Position numbers and translations under genes: made by a program. The notes beneath the pieces were generated by a model. The model did not search any database. It was not told the DNA's origin and worked only from the letters and a program-made list of their open reading frames with translations. From assembly GCF_030936135.1 (NCBI RefSeq), contig NC_082594.1, forward strand, positions 129,990,668 through 130,054,667: a stretch of 64,000 nt of DNA, read 5' to 3'. Origin of the DNA: Gavia stellata. Taxonomy: Eukaryota; Chordata; Aves; Gaviiformes; Gaviidae. Positions 34,501 to 43,269 of this stretch are shown here, one piece after another; the first letter of the stretch is position 1; every line of letters starts with the position of its first letter.

Positions 34501-36572
34501 GGCAACGTGGATCATCTCCCACACACAACTGCCCTCCTCCATTGGCCTTCTGGCCCATGAAGTTGGTGCCACTGTCTTCATTTCCTGCGTTATCCCTGAA
34601 GCAACTGCTTCTGAACAGAGAGAAAGCTGAGGTTCCTCCTCCTCACAACAGCCCCAACCTAGGACACAGCCCAACTCTGCTGAGAAGGGCACGGGCATTT
34701 TCTAGCACTCAAAATGCCTCGCAGCATCTCTCTAACTTAGCTTAACCCAGCATCGCTCCAGATCCTCAAACAGGTGCACGCTGTGCCGTCCGGGCAAAAG
34801 CCGCATACCCAACTGTATTCTATCGCAGTGGACACCACCACTTCCCACTGGCACGCAAGCAGTTCTGGTACCTCCAGCCTAGGACCGTGGGAGATAGCAC
34901 CCCACACACAACATCCTGTGCTTCCACTGGCTGCAGCTCTGCTGAGCCATCGGGGTGAATCTAGCTACTTTGGGTCAAGGCTGCTGGAATTTGCGTAAGA
35001 GAGGCTGCCTCCGGCAAGTCCCTTGGCAAAGAGCTGGGGTGAAGAAAGGTCAGACCCAAAGTCTCATCACAGAGCCACACAGGGGATAATCCGAGGCTTG
35101 AGAAACCAGTGGAACACACCCAGGTGCCCGCGTGTAACACACGAGTCGTAACACGACGCCCGGCTTGCCCAGGAGGACGGCAGGCTTCAGAAGTCCCTAC
35201 CCCAGGTCAACGTGGGCAGTTAATACACAGTCCTACCCAAGACCTGTTCCCACCCCACCAATGCTGCCAACTGCTGTGATTCAGCCGCAGGTTTCTATGT
35301 CATCGGCCTGCGGGGGCTTGATCCAACCCCAGAGCCAGACGCACCCCTGCACCTGAGCACAGCCTAGGGCTCTCCGCTTCAGAAGATCCCTCAGCTGATC
35401 TGTCAGAGCTATGTGAGCCAGATGGGTGGAGAGAAATACAATAAACACCCAACCATGCCAGCAAGCACCCTGATGAGACCGGAGCTGTATCAGCAGAAAG
35501 GCCCTATTGTTTGCATAAGCTACAACCAGATCTTTATTCTCCTGCGCAGACCATCGTGCAGCCACGAGCTGCATGAGACCAGGGGTTTTATTTTGCTCTC
35601 GCTTAGAGATCGGTATTAAAGCAAAGCCACGGAGCACCTTCCACATGTCAACGCTCGTACCAACCGCACTGTCATTCGGAGAGCCGCCCCTGCACCAGGG
35701 CAGCCCGAGGACTAGGAAATCCTGACGAGTCACCCGTTTGTGAGCGCAGAAGGCCCATCGGCCGCCTGAAGAGCGGCTCTGAGTTTTGGCACCTCAACCT
35801 GTGGAAGGGGAAGAGGCGCGTTAGCAGCGGCAGTGCTTGGAGACATCTGAGGCTGGACAAAACTCAACTCCCCGGGCGGCAGCGAGAGACGAGGCGTGCT
35901 GCCGCCGGCACCCCGCTTTCGCGGCGAGAGGATGGGGTGGGGTTCGCCTGGCAGCCGCCGGGGCTCTTCTTGTCCCCCCGGGCACAGGCCCAGGCCCGGC
36001 CCCGGGGGCGCGGGGGGGGGGGGGGGCCCGTCCCGCCCGGCGCCCTGCCCTCACCTGCGGAGCTCCTGGATGTCGGGTGGGATGCCGTGGAGGCGGTTGC
36101 CGCCGAGGCTGAGGCTCTGCAGCCCGCGGAGCCCCAGCAGGGCGGGCGGCACCTCGGCGAAGCGGTTCCCGCTGAGGTTGAGGACGCGGAGGGAGCGGCC
36201 GAGCGGGGCCTGCCCCAGCCCCTTGGGCAGCGAGCCGGGCCCGCCCAGCCGGTTGTTCTTGGCCAGGAGCGTGTGGAGGCGCGGCAGGGCCAGCAGCTCC
36301 GCGCCCAGCTCCGCCAGCCCCGTCCCGCTCACGTCCAGCACCTCCAGCGCCGGGAACCACTGCGACAGCCCGGCGGGGAGCGGGCCCGACAGCCGCCGCG
36401 GCGACAGCACCAGCCGCCGCGCCTCAGCGCTGCGCCGCGCCGCCAGCTCCGCCGCCAGCTCCGCCTCCGCTGCCGCCTCCTCCTCGCCCTCCGCCGCCGG
36501 GCCGCGCCGCGGTGGCTCCGGCTCCAGCTCCGGCTCCGGGGCCGCGCCACCCGCCGCCGCCGCCGCCGCCAT
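22300..36572 (-). CDS. LRRC58: LRRC58, leucine-rich repeat-containing protein 58 (whole gene, 4 coding exons)
   Basis: Coding exons on the minus strand are 36572-36055, 26267-26139, 24207-23930 and 22508-22300. They sum to 1134 nt, which is 377 codons plus TAA, and all junctions are GT-AG with matching phases (2, 2, 1). The protein starts with an Ala/Glu/Pro-rich low-complexity stretch (about residues 1-55). An uninterrupted LRR array follows to about residue 260, with segments such as [43 protein letters not shown] and [17 protein letters not shown]. The C-terminal part is Cys-rich ([34 protein letters not shown]), then a Ser/Glu/Asp tail ends in RRMQKVLLG. Length is close to the human protein (371 aa from memory). 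LRRC58 is an intracellular LRR protein; recent reports, recalled and not checked, describe it as a substrate adaptor of a cullin-RING ubiquitin ligase acting on cysteine dioxygenase. The next gene on the same strand, upstream, is FSTL1, as in human. Confidence 0.97.
23930..24207 (-). CDS. LRRC58: LRRC58 coding exon 3
   Basis: This 278-nt exon has an ATCCTCAG acceptor and a GCGGGG|GTAAGT donor. It encodes the last LRR units ([20 protein letters not shown], then [19 protein letters not shown]) and the linker with [19 protein letters not shown]. It ends at the first Cys pair, NCPNPKCG. Codon 216 (Gln) is completed by its first base and codon 309 (Gly) is begun by its last. Confidence 0.97.
24680..24745 (+). 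mobile_element. 5S rRNA-derived SINE fragment (AmnSINE-like)
   Basis: AGATCTCAAAAGCTGAGCAA and the following GGTCAGGCCAGGCTAG match the middle of vertebrate 5S rRNA, which has GATCTCGGAAGCTAAGCAGG then GTCGGGCC. The internal promoter A-box region (AAGCTGAGCAAGG) is recognisable. The ends do not match a full 5S gene, so a 5S-headed SINE such as AmnSINE1, or a 5S pseudogene fragment, is more likely than a functional gene. Confidence 0.55.
25302..25308 (+). repeat. Target-site duplication, left copy
   Basis: CTTGGTG directly before the LTR start TGCTGG. The identical 7-mer directly follows the LTR end CGACA at 25925-25931. Confidence 0.8.
25309..25924 (+). mobile_element. Solo LTR of an avian endogenous retrovirus
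   Basis: A 616-bp element beginning TGCTGGTTTTGGCTGGGATG and ending AAACCACGACA, flanked by the direct repeat CTTGGTG (25302-25308 and 25925-25931). It has a TATATAAA box at 25603-25610 and ATTAAA at 25795-25800, the expected U3-R-U5 signals. There is no internal retroviral sequence, so this is a solo LTR left by recombination. I recognise the sequence as a common avian LTR type (TguLTR5-like, ERVL group, from memory). It lies in LRRC58 intron 2, antisense to the gene, with a 22-bp tandem duplication in U3. Confidence 0.9.
25354..25397 (+). repeat. 22-bp perfect tandem duplication inside the LTR
   Basis: GTATGGGGCTGTGTTTTGGA plus TT occurs twice back to back (25354-25375 and 25376-25397). 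I recall only one unit in related LTRs, so this is probably specific to this copy or its subfamily. Confidence 0.85.
25925..25931 (+). repeat. Target-site duplication, right copy
   Basis: CTTGGTG directly after the LTR terminus ACGACA, matching 25302-25308. Both copies intact argues for a fairly simple insertion history. Confidence 0.8.
26139..26267 (-). CDS. LRRC58: LRRC58 coding exon 2
   Basis: This 129-nt exon lies between a TTTTTCAG acceptor and a CACA|GTGAGT donor, phase 2 on both sides. It encodes two LRR units, [19 protein letters not shown] and a second one with [16 protein letters not shown]. It finishes codon 173 (Ser) and leaves CA to start codon 216 (Gln). The residues are nearly identical to the human exon as I recall it. 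Confidence 0.96.
27561..27920 (-). mobile_element. CR1 LINE, 3' part with ORF2 C-terminus
   Basis: The minus strand carries the CR1 3' end, read on plus as AATCACAGAATCACTAAGGA. It encodes the end of the CR1 ORF2 protein, with [20 protein letters not shown] and [19 protein letters not shown]. The copy is 5' truncated at 27920, within CCTCAGCCTCCTCTTC. It is in LRRC58 intron 1, in gene orientation. Confidence 0.95.
27919..28257 (-). pseudogene. Truncated ORF resembling an invertebrate-type uncharacterised protein family
   Basis: The minus strand is open for 112 codons plus TGA, from just after an in-frame TAG at 28260-28258 to 27919; the first ATG is at 28200. The frame is lysine- and glutamate-rich. 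It contains [18 protein letters not shown], then [11 protein letters not shown], then [20 protein letters not shown]. The order T-I-x-x-x-x-I-x-x-x-I-x-x-x-Y, then K-L-F-D-V/I, then E-W-x-F-L-x-x-Q-R, matches proteins of unknown function that I recall as numerous in arthropod, cnidarian and nematode genomes, often near mobile DNA. It ends exactly where CR1 sequence begins, and the stop codon spans that junction. No start context or promoter supports expression. It lies within LRRC58 intron 1, same strand. Family assignment is from memory and function is unknown. Confidence 0.6.
33150..33167 (+). repeat. T18 homopolymer
   Basis: Eighteen T in LRRC58 intron 1. It could be the reverse of a poly-A tail, but the sequence to its right has no retrocopy that I recognise. 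Confidence 0.85.
33874..33955 (+). mobile_element. Possible tRNA-derived SINE head
   Basis: TGGCATAGTGG fits a Pol III A-box and AGTTCAATTA, about 50 bases on, resembles a B-box. The surrounding sequence is reminiscent of a MIR 5' end. The evidence is short and may be chance. Confidence 0.3.
34345..34386 (+). repeat. G14 run and purine tract
   Basis: Fourteen G are followed by a GAAAAGAAAAG and AGAGAGAG purine tract in LRRC58 intron 1. It is a simple repeat. Confidence 0.9.
36012..36026 (+). repeat. G15 homopolymer beside LRRC58 exon 1 donor
   Basis: Fifteen consecutive G on the plus strand (C in the transcript) start about 28 bases into LRRC58 intron 1. Confidence 0.9.
36055..36572 (-). 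CDS. LRRC58: LRRC58 coding exon 1 (start codon)
   Basis: This exon encodes residues 1-172 and two bases of codon 173. The ATG at 36572-36570 opens a run of six alanines, then an acidic and proline-rich stretch. The first recognisable LRR is around [10 protein letters not shown], and the exon ends in [10 protein letters not shown]. The donor is GCAG|GTGAGG at 36055/36054. The frame stays open upstream of the ATG, so the start rests on position: it is the ATG that gives near-human length in a GC-rich 5' region. The N-terminal 50 residues are not conserved with human, so a different start remains possible. Confidence 0.95.
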
Positions 36573-39500
36573 CCCGCTCGCACCGACCGACGTCCCCGCG
36601 CGGCGCCGCAGCCCTTGCGTCACCCCGGGGGCTCCCACGCCTCGCCCCGCCCCCGCCCCGCCCCGGAATCTGAATAGCCCCGCCGCCAAACCCCCCCCCC
36701 CGCTGCGGCCGCACGGCCCCATGCTCGATCCCGGGCGCGCCGCCCGCCGAGGCGAGAGCGGCCCCCGCGGCCGGAGAGGGGCGAGCGCCCTTATGCAGGT
36801 TGCGGGGCGCTCCGCGGGCTGGCGGCGGGGAGAGAGCGAGCCTGGCCGCGGCCCCGGAACGAGCATAGGAGGGAGGTGCGGAGGCGGGAGGGTGGGGGCA
36901 GCGCCTGTGGAGAGCGGCCGGCACCCCCCGCAGCCGGTTGCCGTTGGTGCCCCCGTGGGACCGTTAGTCGCCGCCTGGGTCACCGCCACAGCGCGCTCCC
37001 GGCGGGCCTGGCCAGCCGGGCTGCTGCAGAACCGCCGGGTGCCCGCGGGGGGCCGGGGAGCGGCACCTGCTCCCCTCAAAGGGCCATACAGCGGCCGCGC
37101 CGACCTTGGGCAGCGCTAAAGCTCCGAGTCCCTCCGACTGAAAAAGTACAAAACGGCTTCCTCCCGCCCTTGTCACCCTCCCTCAGACCCCCAGGCCCCT
37201 CAGACCCCCAGGGAAAGGCCTTCTCCCTGCCACCCGTGCCCAGGGCCTCTCGCCGGCGTGGCTACCGGCGGCGGGGCCTGGCCTGCGGCCTTGGCGGCCT
37301 TGCAGTCGGCCGGTGTTTTGTCCGGGCTTTGTCGGCTTTGCTCCTTTGCAGTCCTGCTGCTGGCGGGGCACCAAAGCAGAGGTGCCTCCCCAGAAGTACC
37401 TCGGTGTACCTCCTTGCCTGGATGTGGAAAGACAGCTTTAACCTTGAGCTGGGGCCTTGGCAGGCGTTAATCCACAACACCCCAGTCTGTCCGGCGAAGA
37501 GGCCCGATGCAGGTTACGGACGGATACGGAGCTGACTCTGGTTGTACCATATACAAACAGGCGACTCGAGATCCGTGATTTCAATTCATCGCCCTTTGGA
37601 TACGTGTCAACAGCGCTGTAATTGATAATTGCCCATTAGAAGAAAGAGCAGCAGTGTGTGATGACAATAAGAAGATTAACAGCCCGGGGGAACTTTTGCC
37701 CTGACAAAGCCTGGGCTTAAGAAACAGACCTGCTTCCTTGTGATGCATAGAGGAACCAAAAAGAAGGGAGCATCCATCTCCCACCCGCTTAAAACACTTC
37801 ATATACATCAAAGTCTCTGTCATCTTAGAGCGGAAGAAACACAAACAAACCAGGGTTGGCTTGTACCAGCCAAGAGTTTAAAAACAGTGCATGAAGCAGG
37901 AATGATGCTGAGCTCGAAGGTGTCCAGAATAGTGTGGATGAAACCCGTGGCCCACTTGTCCTTCCTTTGGTGCTTCTATGAACTCTGGATTTCACCACTA
38001 CAAATATTTTGAAGTGACAGCTCCCATTCCCGAGAGCAGGGAGTTGCCAGGGCTGTGCCCAGCCTTCAAGAAAGGGTGGGAATGAACAGGTCACCTTCCA
38101 TTTGACTTGTTTAATTTGTTTTACAAGTCTCTACGGATTCACAGATGCAACCCCTGATGCGAACCCAGAGATATCTGCGTAAGAGCAGACACTGTACCAC
38201 TATAGTTATTTCTTTCAGTATAGTTCTTTCTTTTCAATTTAATTTTGCCCACTCTGTAAAGGTTGTGCTGTTTCAGCTGGATCAGGATAGTTTGTGGGAG
38301 GGTTTATGTAAGCACAAGAGTAAGGTCATCTGGATTTTGCCCTTGTCTCCTGCAGTGCTTCAAGTCTGTGTTACCCCCAAAGTTGTGTCCTGTGAAGTGG
38401 TTCAGTTTTTTCAGGAACCGAGTCTTATCATAGATGTTTGCTCCCATCTTCAGAATTAAAGTTAATAAATACCTTACAAATGCAGTTCAGAGTCTTAATC
38501 AACCACTTAAATAGCCTGTTTCTCAGTTTGAAGCTTAACAGTGCTGGAGAATTGTGAAGAGATTAAGTGTATGTAGCTATAGCGCAGCAACTCAGTAATA
38601 CTCAGACGTCCTTAACTCCATGAACAGAAAGGTCAGAGTTTTTGCCAGGCCTCTGCTAGCCGTGGGCAACAGACTTTTTACTCTTCATCTCTCCCACCCC
38701 AAAATCATTTTCCTTCAGGAAATACGCATGATGCACAAGGTAAAGTATTTATAGTGCCATCTAGCTAAATTCATGGCTGATGCTTCCTTTCATTCTTTCT
38801 TAAAATCCTGGGAAATTCTAACAGTAGAAATTGAAGTAATAAAGCAGACCCACTTTGTATTTGAGCAGTGAATGGGCATGGAATGCCTCAGTTAAGAGTG
38901 CACAGACAGCAGCTGGTACATGCTAAAGAGGCCATTTGGTGTGAAAAGTAACATGGAAGAGGCAATGTTGAGTGGTAAGACGTTATCCTTCTGTTACACG
39001 ACACCATGAAAGGCCATTTCATCATTCAATTCAGCAAAGGTGACACGAGCCATTCAGCCCGGTCTTCATAAGGTTGTGTCAGAAAGTGAAGGGACATCAG
39101 GAAGGTCACCAGCCTGTTCTCCCAGCTTAGTGTAGGACCAGCTATGTTTGGTCTATTCCTGATAGCTGCTACTCTAGTCTGTTCTTAAAATCCATAGAGG
39201 GAGGAAGTCTGTGAAATATCAAGGAAGCATCTTCCAGTTCTTTGCTAACCTTGGCATTCAAAAGCATCCCCTGATGTCTCATCTAGATCTGCCTTGACTG
39301 AAGCTAGTGTCCCATCCGCCACAGCAAGATGGGTATGTTTATCCTGGTAGCAGTCTCCACCTGAAGACAAACATTTAGAGCTGTCCTTCTTAACTGTGCC
39401 TAAGGCTTCTGATCTGTCCTTGTAAGTCATGTTTTCAAGGCCTTTAGTTCTAATTTTTACTTGCCTCTGGGTTCTTTCCACCTGATCCACCCATTTTGTG

Positions 39501-40039
39501 AAAGGCACTGCCCAAACCAGAAGGTACTCGGCTGTGGCTCCCTGATGCCGCACGGGACAGAGCGATTACCCCGTCCTTCACCGCCTGCGTCTCTCTGTAT
39601 TCTTCCCCTTCTACAATGGTTTGCCTTTCTATCAGCAGCGTGACCCTAACTCACGTTCAGCTTGTGATGACACCACAGATGGAGAGCTGCTAGCTTTTTC
39701 CTTCCCCATGGCACAGGTGGAATGTGTGCTGTGGGAGCGAACGGGGAGCTGGGGGGATACTGAAAGGACTGTGGCGCAATCTCATTAAAAGCGCACGGCT
39801 GGGAGGCAGGAGTCCTGGCTGCTGGCTGCACTTCTGCCGCTGGCTCACCACACAATTGCAACTTTCCACTTCTCGCCGCTGTACTTCAGTTTTCCCAGCT
39901 ATAAAAAGAGAGACAGTCATGTCTCACGTTTGTCAAGTGCATTGAGATCTGTGTATAAACGTGCAGAAAGACAGCTGATTTTTTTTTGGAGGAGGGAAAC
40001 GAGGAATGTGGCTTGTCAGAAATAAAACAAAACACCCGT
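36573..40039. other. Intergenic region between LRRC58 promoter and FSTL1 3' end
   Basis: The first 560 bases belong to the LRRC58 CpG island. The rest is unique-looking and AT-richer, with a MIR-like element at the FSTL1-proximal end (39780-39965). No gene was recognised. Confidence 0.7.
39780..39965 (+). mobile_element. MIR-like SINE (amniote type)
   Basis: The MIR features occur in order. There is AAGCGCACGGCTGGGAGGCA, then CTTCTGCCGCTGGCTCACCA in the core. CTTCAGTTTTCCCAGCTATA follows, and finally CAAGTGCATTGAGATCTGTG. It starts about 75 bases beyond the FSTL1 cleavage site. Confidence 0.75.
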
Positions 40040-40066
40040 TATTTTTTAAATTTTGTTTCATTTATT
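40025..40066 (-). terminator. FSTL1: FSTL1 polyadenylation signal
   Basis: On the minus strand AATAAA is at 40066-40061. A GT-rich element (GGGTGTTTTGTTTTATT) follows about 18 bases further on. This is the normal arrangement for cleavage near 40040. It is the first AATAAA after the FSTL1 stop codon. Confidence 0.65.
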
Positions 40067-43000
40067 TGGCAGTAATATCCAAACCCCCCCTGCTTCAAAA
40101 AAATTACAAAATCAAGTAAAATAAGTGCACTAAGGAGACCTACAGAATACTGATAAATTTCACACACGTACAGGAGGGAATATAGAGGGAGGAGTGGGAC
40201 TTTGTTGCTTAAATTTGGCCTTTGGGGAAAAAAAAAAATGCCTTCCTTGCCCCTTGCAGTCTGTACAGCAATTGTCCCAGAGGGCAACGGCTGGAATACA
40301 GCACTTTCTTGCCCAGCAGCCAAGTCACTGGGCAGAAGTTAGCGACCAACCAGCCTGCTGCGGGGCACAGTCTGGGCATCGCTTCACCGAACAGTTGTCC
40401 TTCCCCTCAGCATGGGGAGGCGAGATGTTTCGGTCCCCTTTGGGTACCGTAGCCCTTAGAACCGGCATCGCTTTCCACAGCTGCATTTCCCTTTGAGGGC
40501 ACAAGGAGGAAAAGGCTCCATAGGTGGCAGCCCCTTCCGCGGAGGCACTTTCACTGCACTCCTACCCCGCTGCCCCAGGCCGTCCTAGGGTATGTTGTAT
40601 GGCTTGTCAGAGAGCTCAGCTTGCCTCGCCTGAGATCGCAGCCCATCCCTCCGCCTTCAGCGCAAGCTCTGTAAACCTCAACTGCCAGCACCCACCTCTC
40701 CAGCTGTCCCCAGCAGCCATCCTCACAGACCGCTCATCCGCAGGAGACAGGAAGGGGACTGGAGAATGTATCGTGCAATGCAGCCTGCGGAAGCCCTTCA
40801 GCCACAGACTAGCCTCCCCTTCCTGCACATGCTCTGCTTCTCCCAGTTGGAGATATTCCTGACTGGACAATAAGATGTTATCCCCACCCAGGGAAAGCCT
40901 TTAAGGCAAGCTGTTGTGTTTTCTCTAAGGCACTTTAATGATCCAAGCTGGAAGGAAGCGAGATGGGAGGCACGAACTACCTTTCAGAGCAGGGTGGGAA
41001 TAAAGCAAAACATTTCTTAACAATGTTCCTGTGACTCCAGATCCAGCACATGAAGCTGTTTCGCTCATACTGCTGGGGAGGAGCGAGGGTATGTCTAACA
41101 GATGCTCCTAACTCCACCAACCACTTCCTCCAGTGCCACCAGAACACAAACAATGACTCCATCCCAGTGTAGCCTTGTCCACGTTACCCTCAGCTTCTAT
41201 GGACTCACTCCCCTCACCTTCACAGGTGACAGCTTCAAATCCAGACCCTCACGGGAGAAGAACCAGCCCCCTTCTGTATGTGTTATGCCAAAACCTCCGA
41301 GCATGGCAGGGTAGAGTATGATTCTCACTGGAAATGCGGCACTGCACCGAAGTCAGTGAAAGTCCTCTGGGTTCACATCAGGAAAACAGCTCAAAGACTA
41401 GACAGCCTTTAACAAATCTGGCTCACGGGCGAGACCACAGGAGGGACCAAGCTTTTTTCTTTTCCTACACTTGCTAGGTACCAGCTCATTCTTCCTCTCC
41501 AAGGAAAGCAGTGTGCAAAAATGGGAAGGTTGGGACAAAAGTCCTGCTGATCTTCGCTCAAGCAGAACATGCTTTTCAGATGCAAGTGGAGTTTCGCTTG
41601 AGTAAGCACTAGGGACCGCAAGACAGCTGGCAACAACTGCTGAAGTTGCTCACCAACAGGAAGATGGAAGTCACAAGCAGTCATCTCAGGGTACGTGCAA
41701 CTGCTTGGGATGCACAGCAGGGGCATGAAGGGAACACAGAAATGGGATGTTCAGGTGTGTCAGTGTATGAAGTACATTTGACCACTGCAGAAGAAAATCA
41801 GCTGGGCTTGAGGCTACAGAGGTGATTGTCAACAAACAGCATTTCATTTATATCTAGGATCAATGCTCTGAGAAAACGGGTCAGACGAAAATGACCCATG
41901 AAGGGATGTGAGGGTGATCAAAAGATGGTCTGATCAAAGACACTGTGAAATGTGTCAGTAATGAGGCTTCCAGCCCTGACTCCAAACTCAGACCTCGAAT
42001 CAAAGAATAATGCTGCTGCCGCACCCCAGAGGGAGATGGAAAGCCCAAGATGATGGCTAACAGCCCAGACTCTAACTCAACTGTTTTCTATGTAGTTAAG
42101 CCTTTTAAGATACCCTACTAATAGGACTGCCTGGTCCCTCTGTCTCTAGACTACGTGGCACTTCCCTCTGGGCAATTTAGAGAGGCATGAGCATGGACTT
42201 TGAGCACACGTCAATGCTAGCTAAGGGAGTAAGAGCTGCAGTGTCAATCTGTGCCTGGTGAAACTAATTACATCCAGCCCTGTCTCTTCTTCCCATGGGG
42301 GACATTGCTATCCCCAGTTGAGAAATACCCTGTAGTGCAGGGCTCACAAGTTGCTTGTGGTGTTTGCGGCGGCTGAGCGCAGTGCGATACAAACCGTGCA
42401 TGGGCATTACAGCACTGTCAATAACAAAAACTCACAGGCTGGGTTTTCTTGAAAGATCTAGAGCTACGAAACATACAAAAGCTGAATTACTACCATAGGA
42501 AATAAAGTAATAAAAAAAACCACAAAACAAAACAAAAGGGGGAGTCAGCATGTGAATGTGGTAAGAAAAAAATATGATAGCACCTCTAAGGAGGGGGCAG
42601 GGAGAGTAAGAGTGAGATGAGGTCAAAAGGAACCATGTTGTGTTGGAGCCCACAATGTACTGGAGGAGCTGCTGGGGACAGTCCAGTGGAAAGCAAGGAG
42701 GAACGTGCTGGACTCATGCCAGCAGCGTGGCACCACAACTTCCAGGTGTCACACCAGGCTGACCAGCTTTGAGGAGCTCGAACCAAAGAGGAGGGTAAGC
42801 AGGGCAAGGTCCTTGGCTAATGATGCCCTGCAGCACATGTGCTCAGCCACAAAACTGCCAGGCCTGTATATCTGCAGCCAAGGCCGGTGCTGACAATTGT
42901 ATCGATTGAAGACCCCCTTTTCTATCCAGCACTGGCCTCCGTCCTTTCCCCAGATCTAGGGGAACAAGAAATCCCTGTTAGCTCTTGAAGGGAGCAGCTG

Positions 43001-43269
43001 CCTGCTCTGGGAAAGGGTCCCAGAAGCTGCTGTAAGTCCCTCCCAGCCTTCCAAGGCCCCAGCTATGAAGCTCCCTGAACAGGTGGGCTCTGCTCCCCTT
43101 TCCTGGCCCCATTCTCTGTGTATTACAAAACAAATAACCCATCGCTATACAATGTAAATATCTGTGACTGGGCAACTGTAGCAGACACTTGTGCATACTG
43201 AGATCAGCACTGGAGGACAGGGTGGCAGGTTGGGCCCATCCTCCTGGGCTCCTCCGGTGTGGAGGCCCC
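40040..43269 (-). other. FSTL1: FSTL1 3' UTR
   Basis: About 3.2 kb of non-coding sequence continues from the stop codon to the first good minus-strand polyadenylation signal. This is close to the length of the human 3' UTR. Short open frames in it have no recognisable content. The primate microRNA miR-198, which lies in this UTR in human, was not found. Confidence 0.7.

Larger units (their letters stand above)
26268..36054 (-). other. LRRC58 intron 1 content
   Basis: This 9.8-kb intron contains a CR1 copy (27561-27920) joined to an unusual open frame (27919-28257). It also has a T18 run (33150-33167), a possible tRNA-derived SINE head (33874-33955) and a G14/purine tract (34345-34386). Other open frames in it are short and look like nothing known. 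Confidence 0.8.
35830..37130 (-). promoter_or_regulatory. LRRC58: CpG-island promoter and 5' UTR of LRRC58
   Basis: Very GC-rich, CpG-dense DNA surrounds and precedes LRRC58 exon 1, with several GGGCGG/CCGCCC-like Sp1 boxes and no TATA box upstream of the ATG. It includes a C11 run at 36691-36701 and a G15 run at 36012-36026. The transcription start cannot be fixed from sequence. Long open frames in other phases here are by-products of high GC. Confidence 0.8.

Noticed and set aside
35896-37119. 407-codon open frame on the plus strand
   Set aside because: It is antisense to LRRC58 exon 1 and its CpG island. Its Pro/Arg/Ala/Ser composition is typical of GC-rich chance frames, and no domain is recognisable.
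42255-42350. Possible reversed MIR core (GCTATCCCCAGTTGAGAAAT)
   Set aside because: Too short and diverged to separate from chance.
40040-43269. Search for a miR-198-like hairpin in the FSTL1 3' UTR
   Set aside because: The mature sequence as I remember it is absent; it is known mainly from primates.
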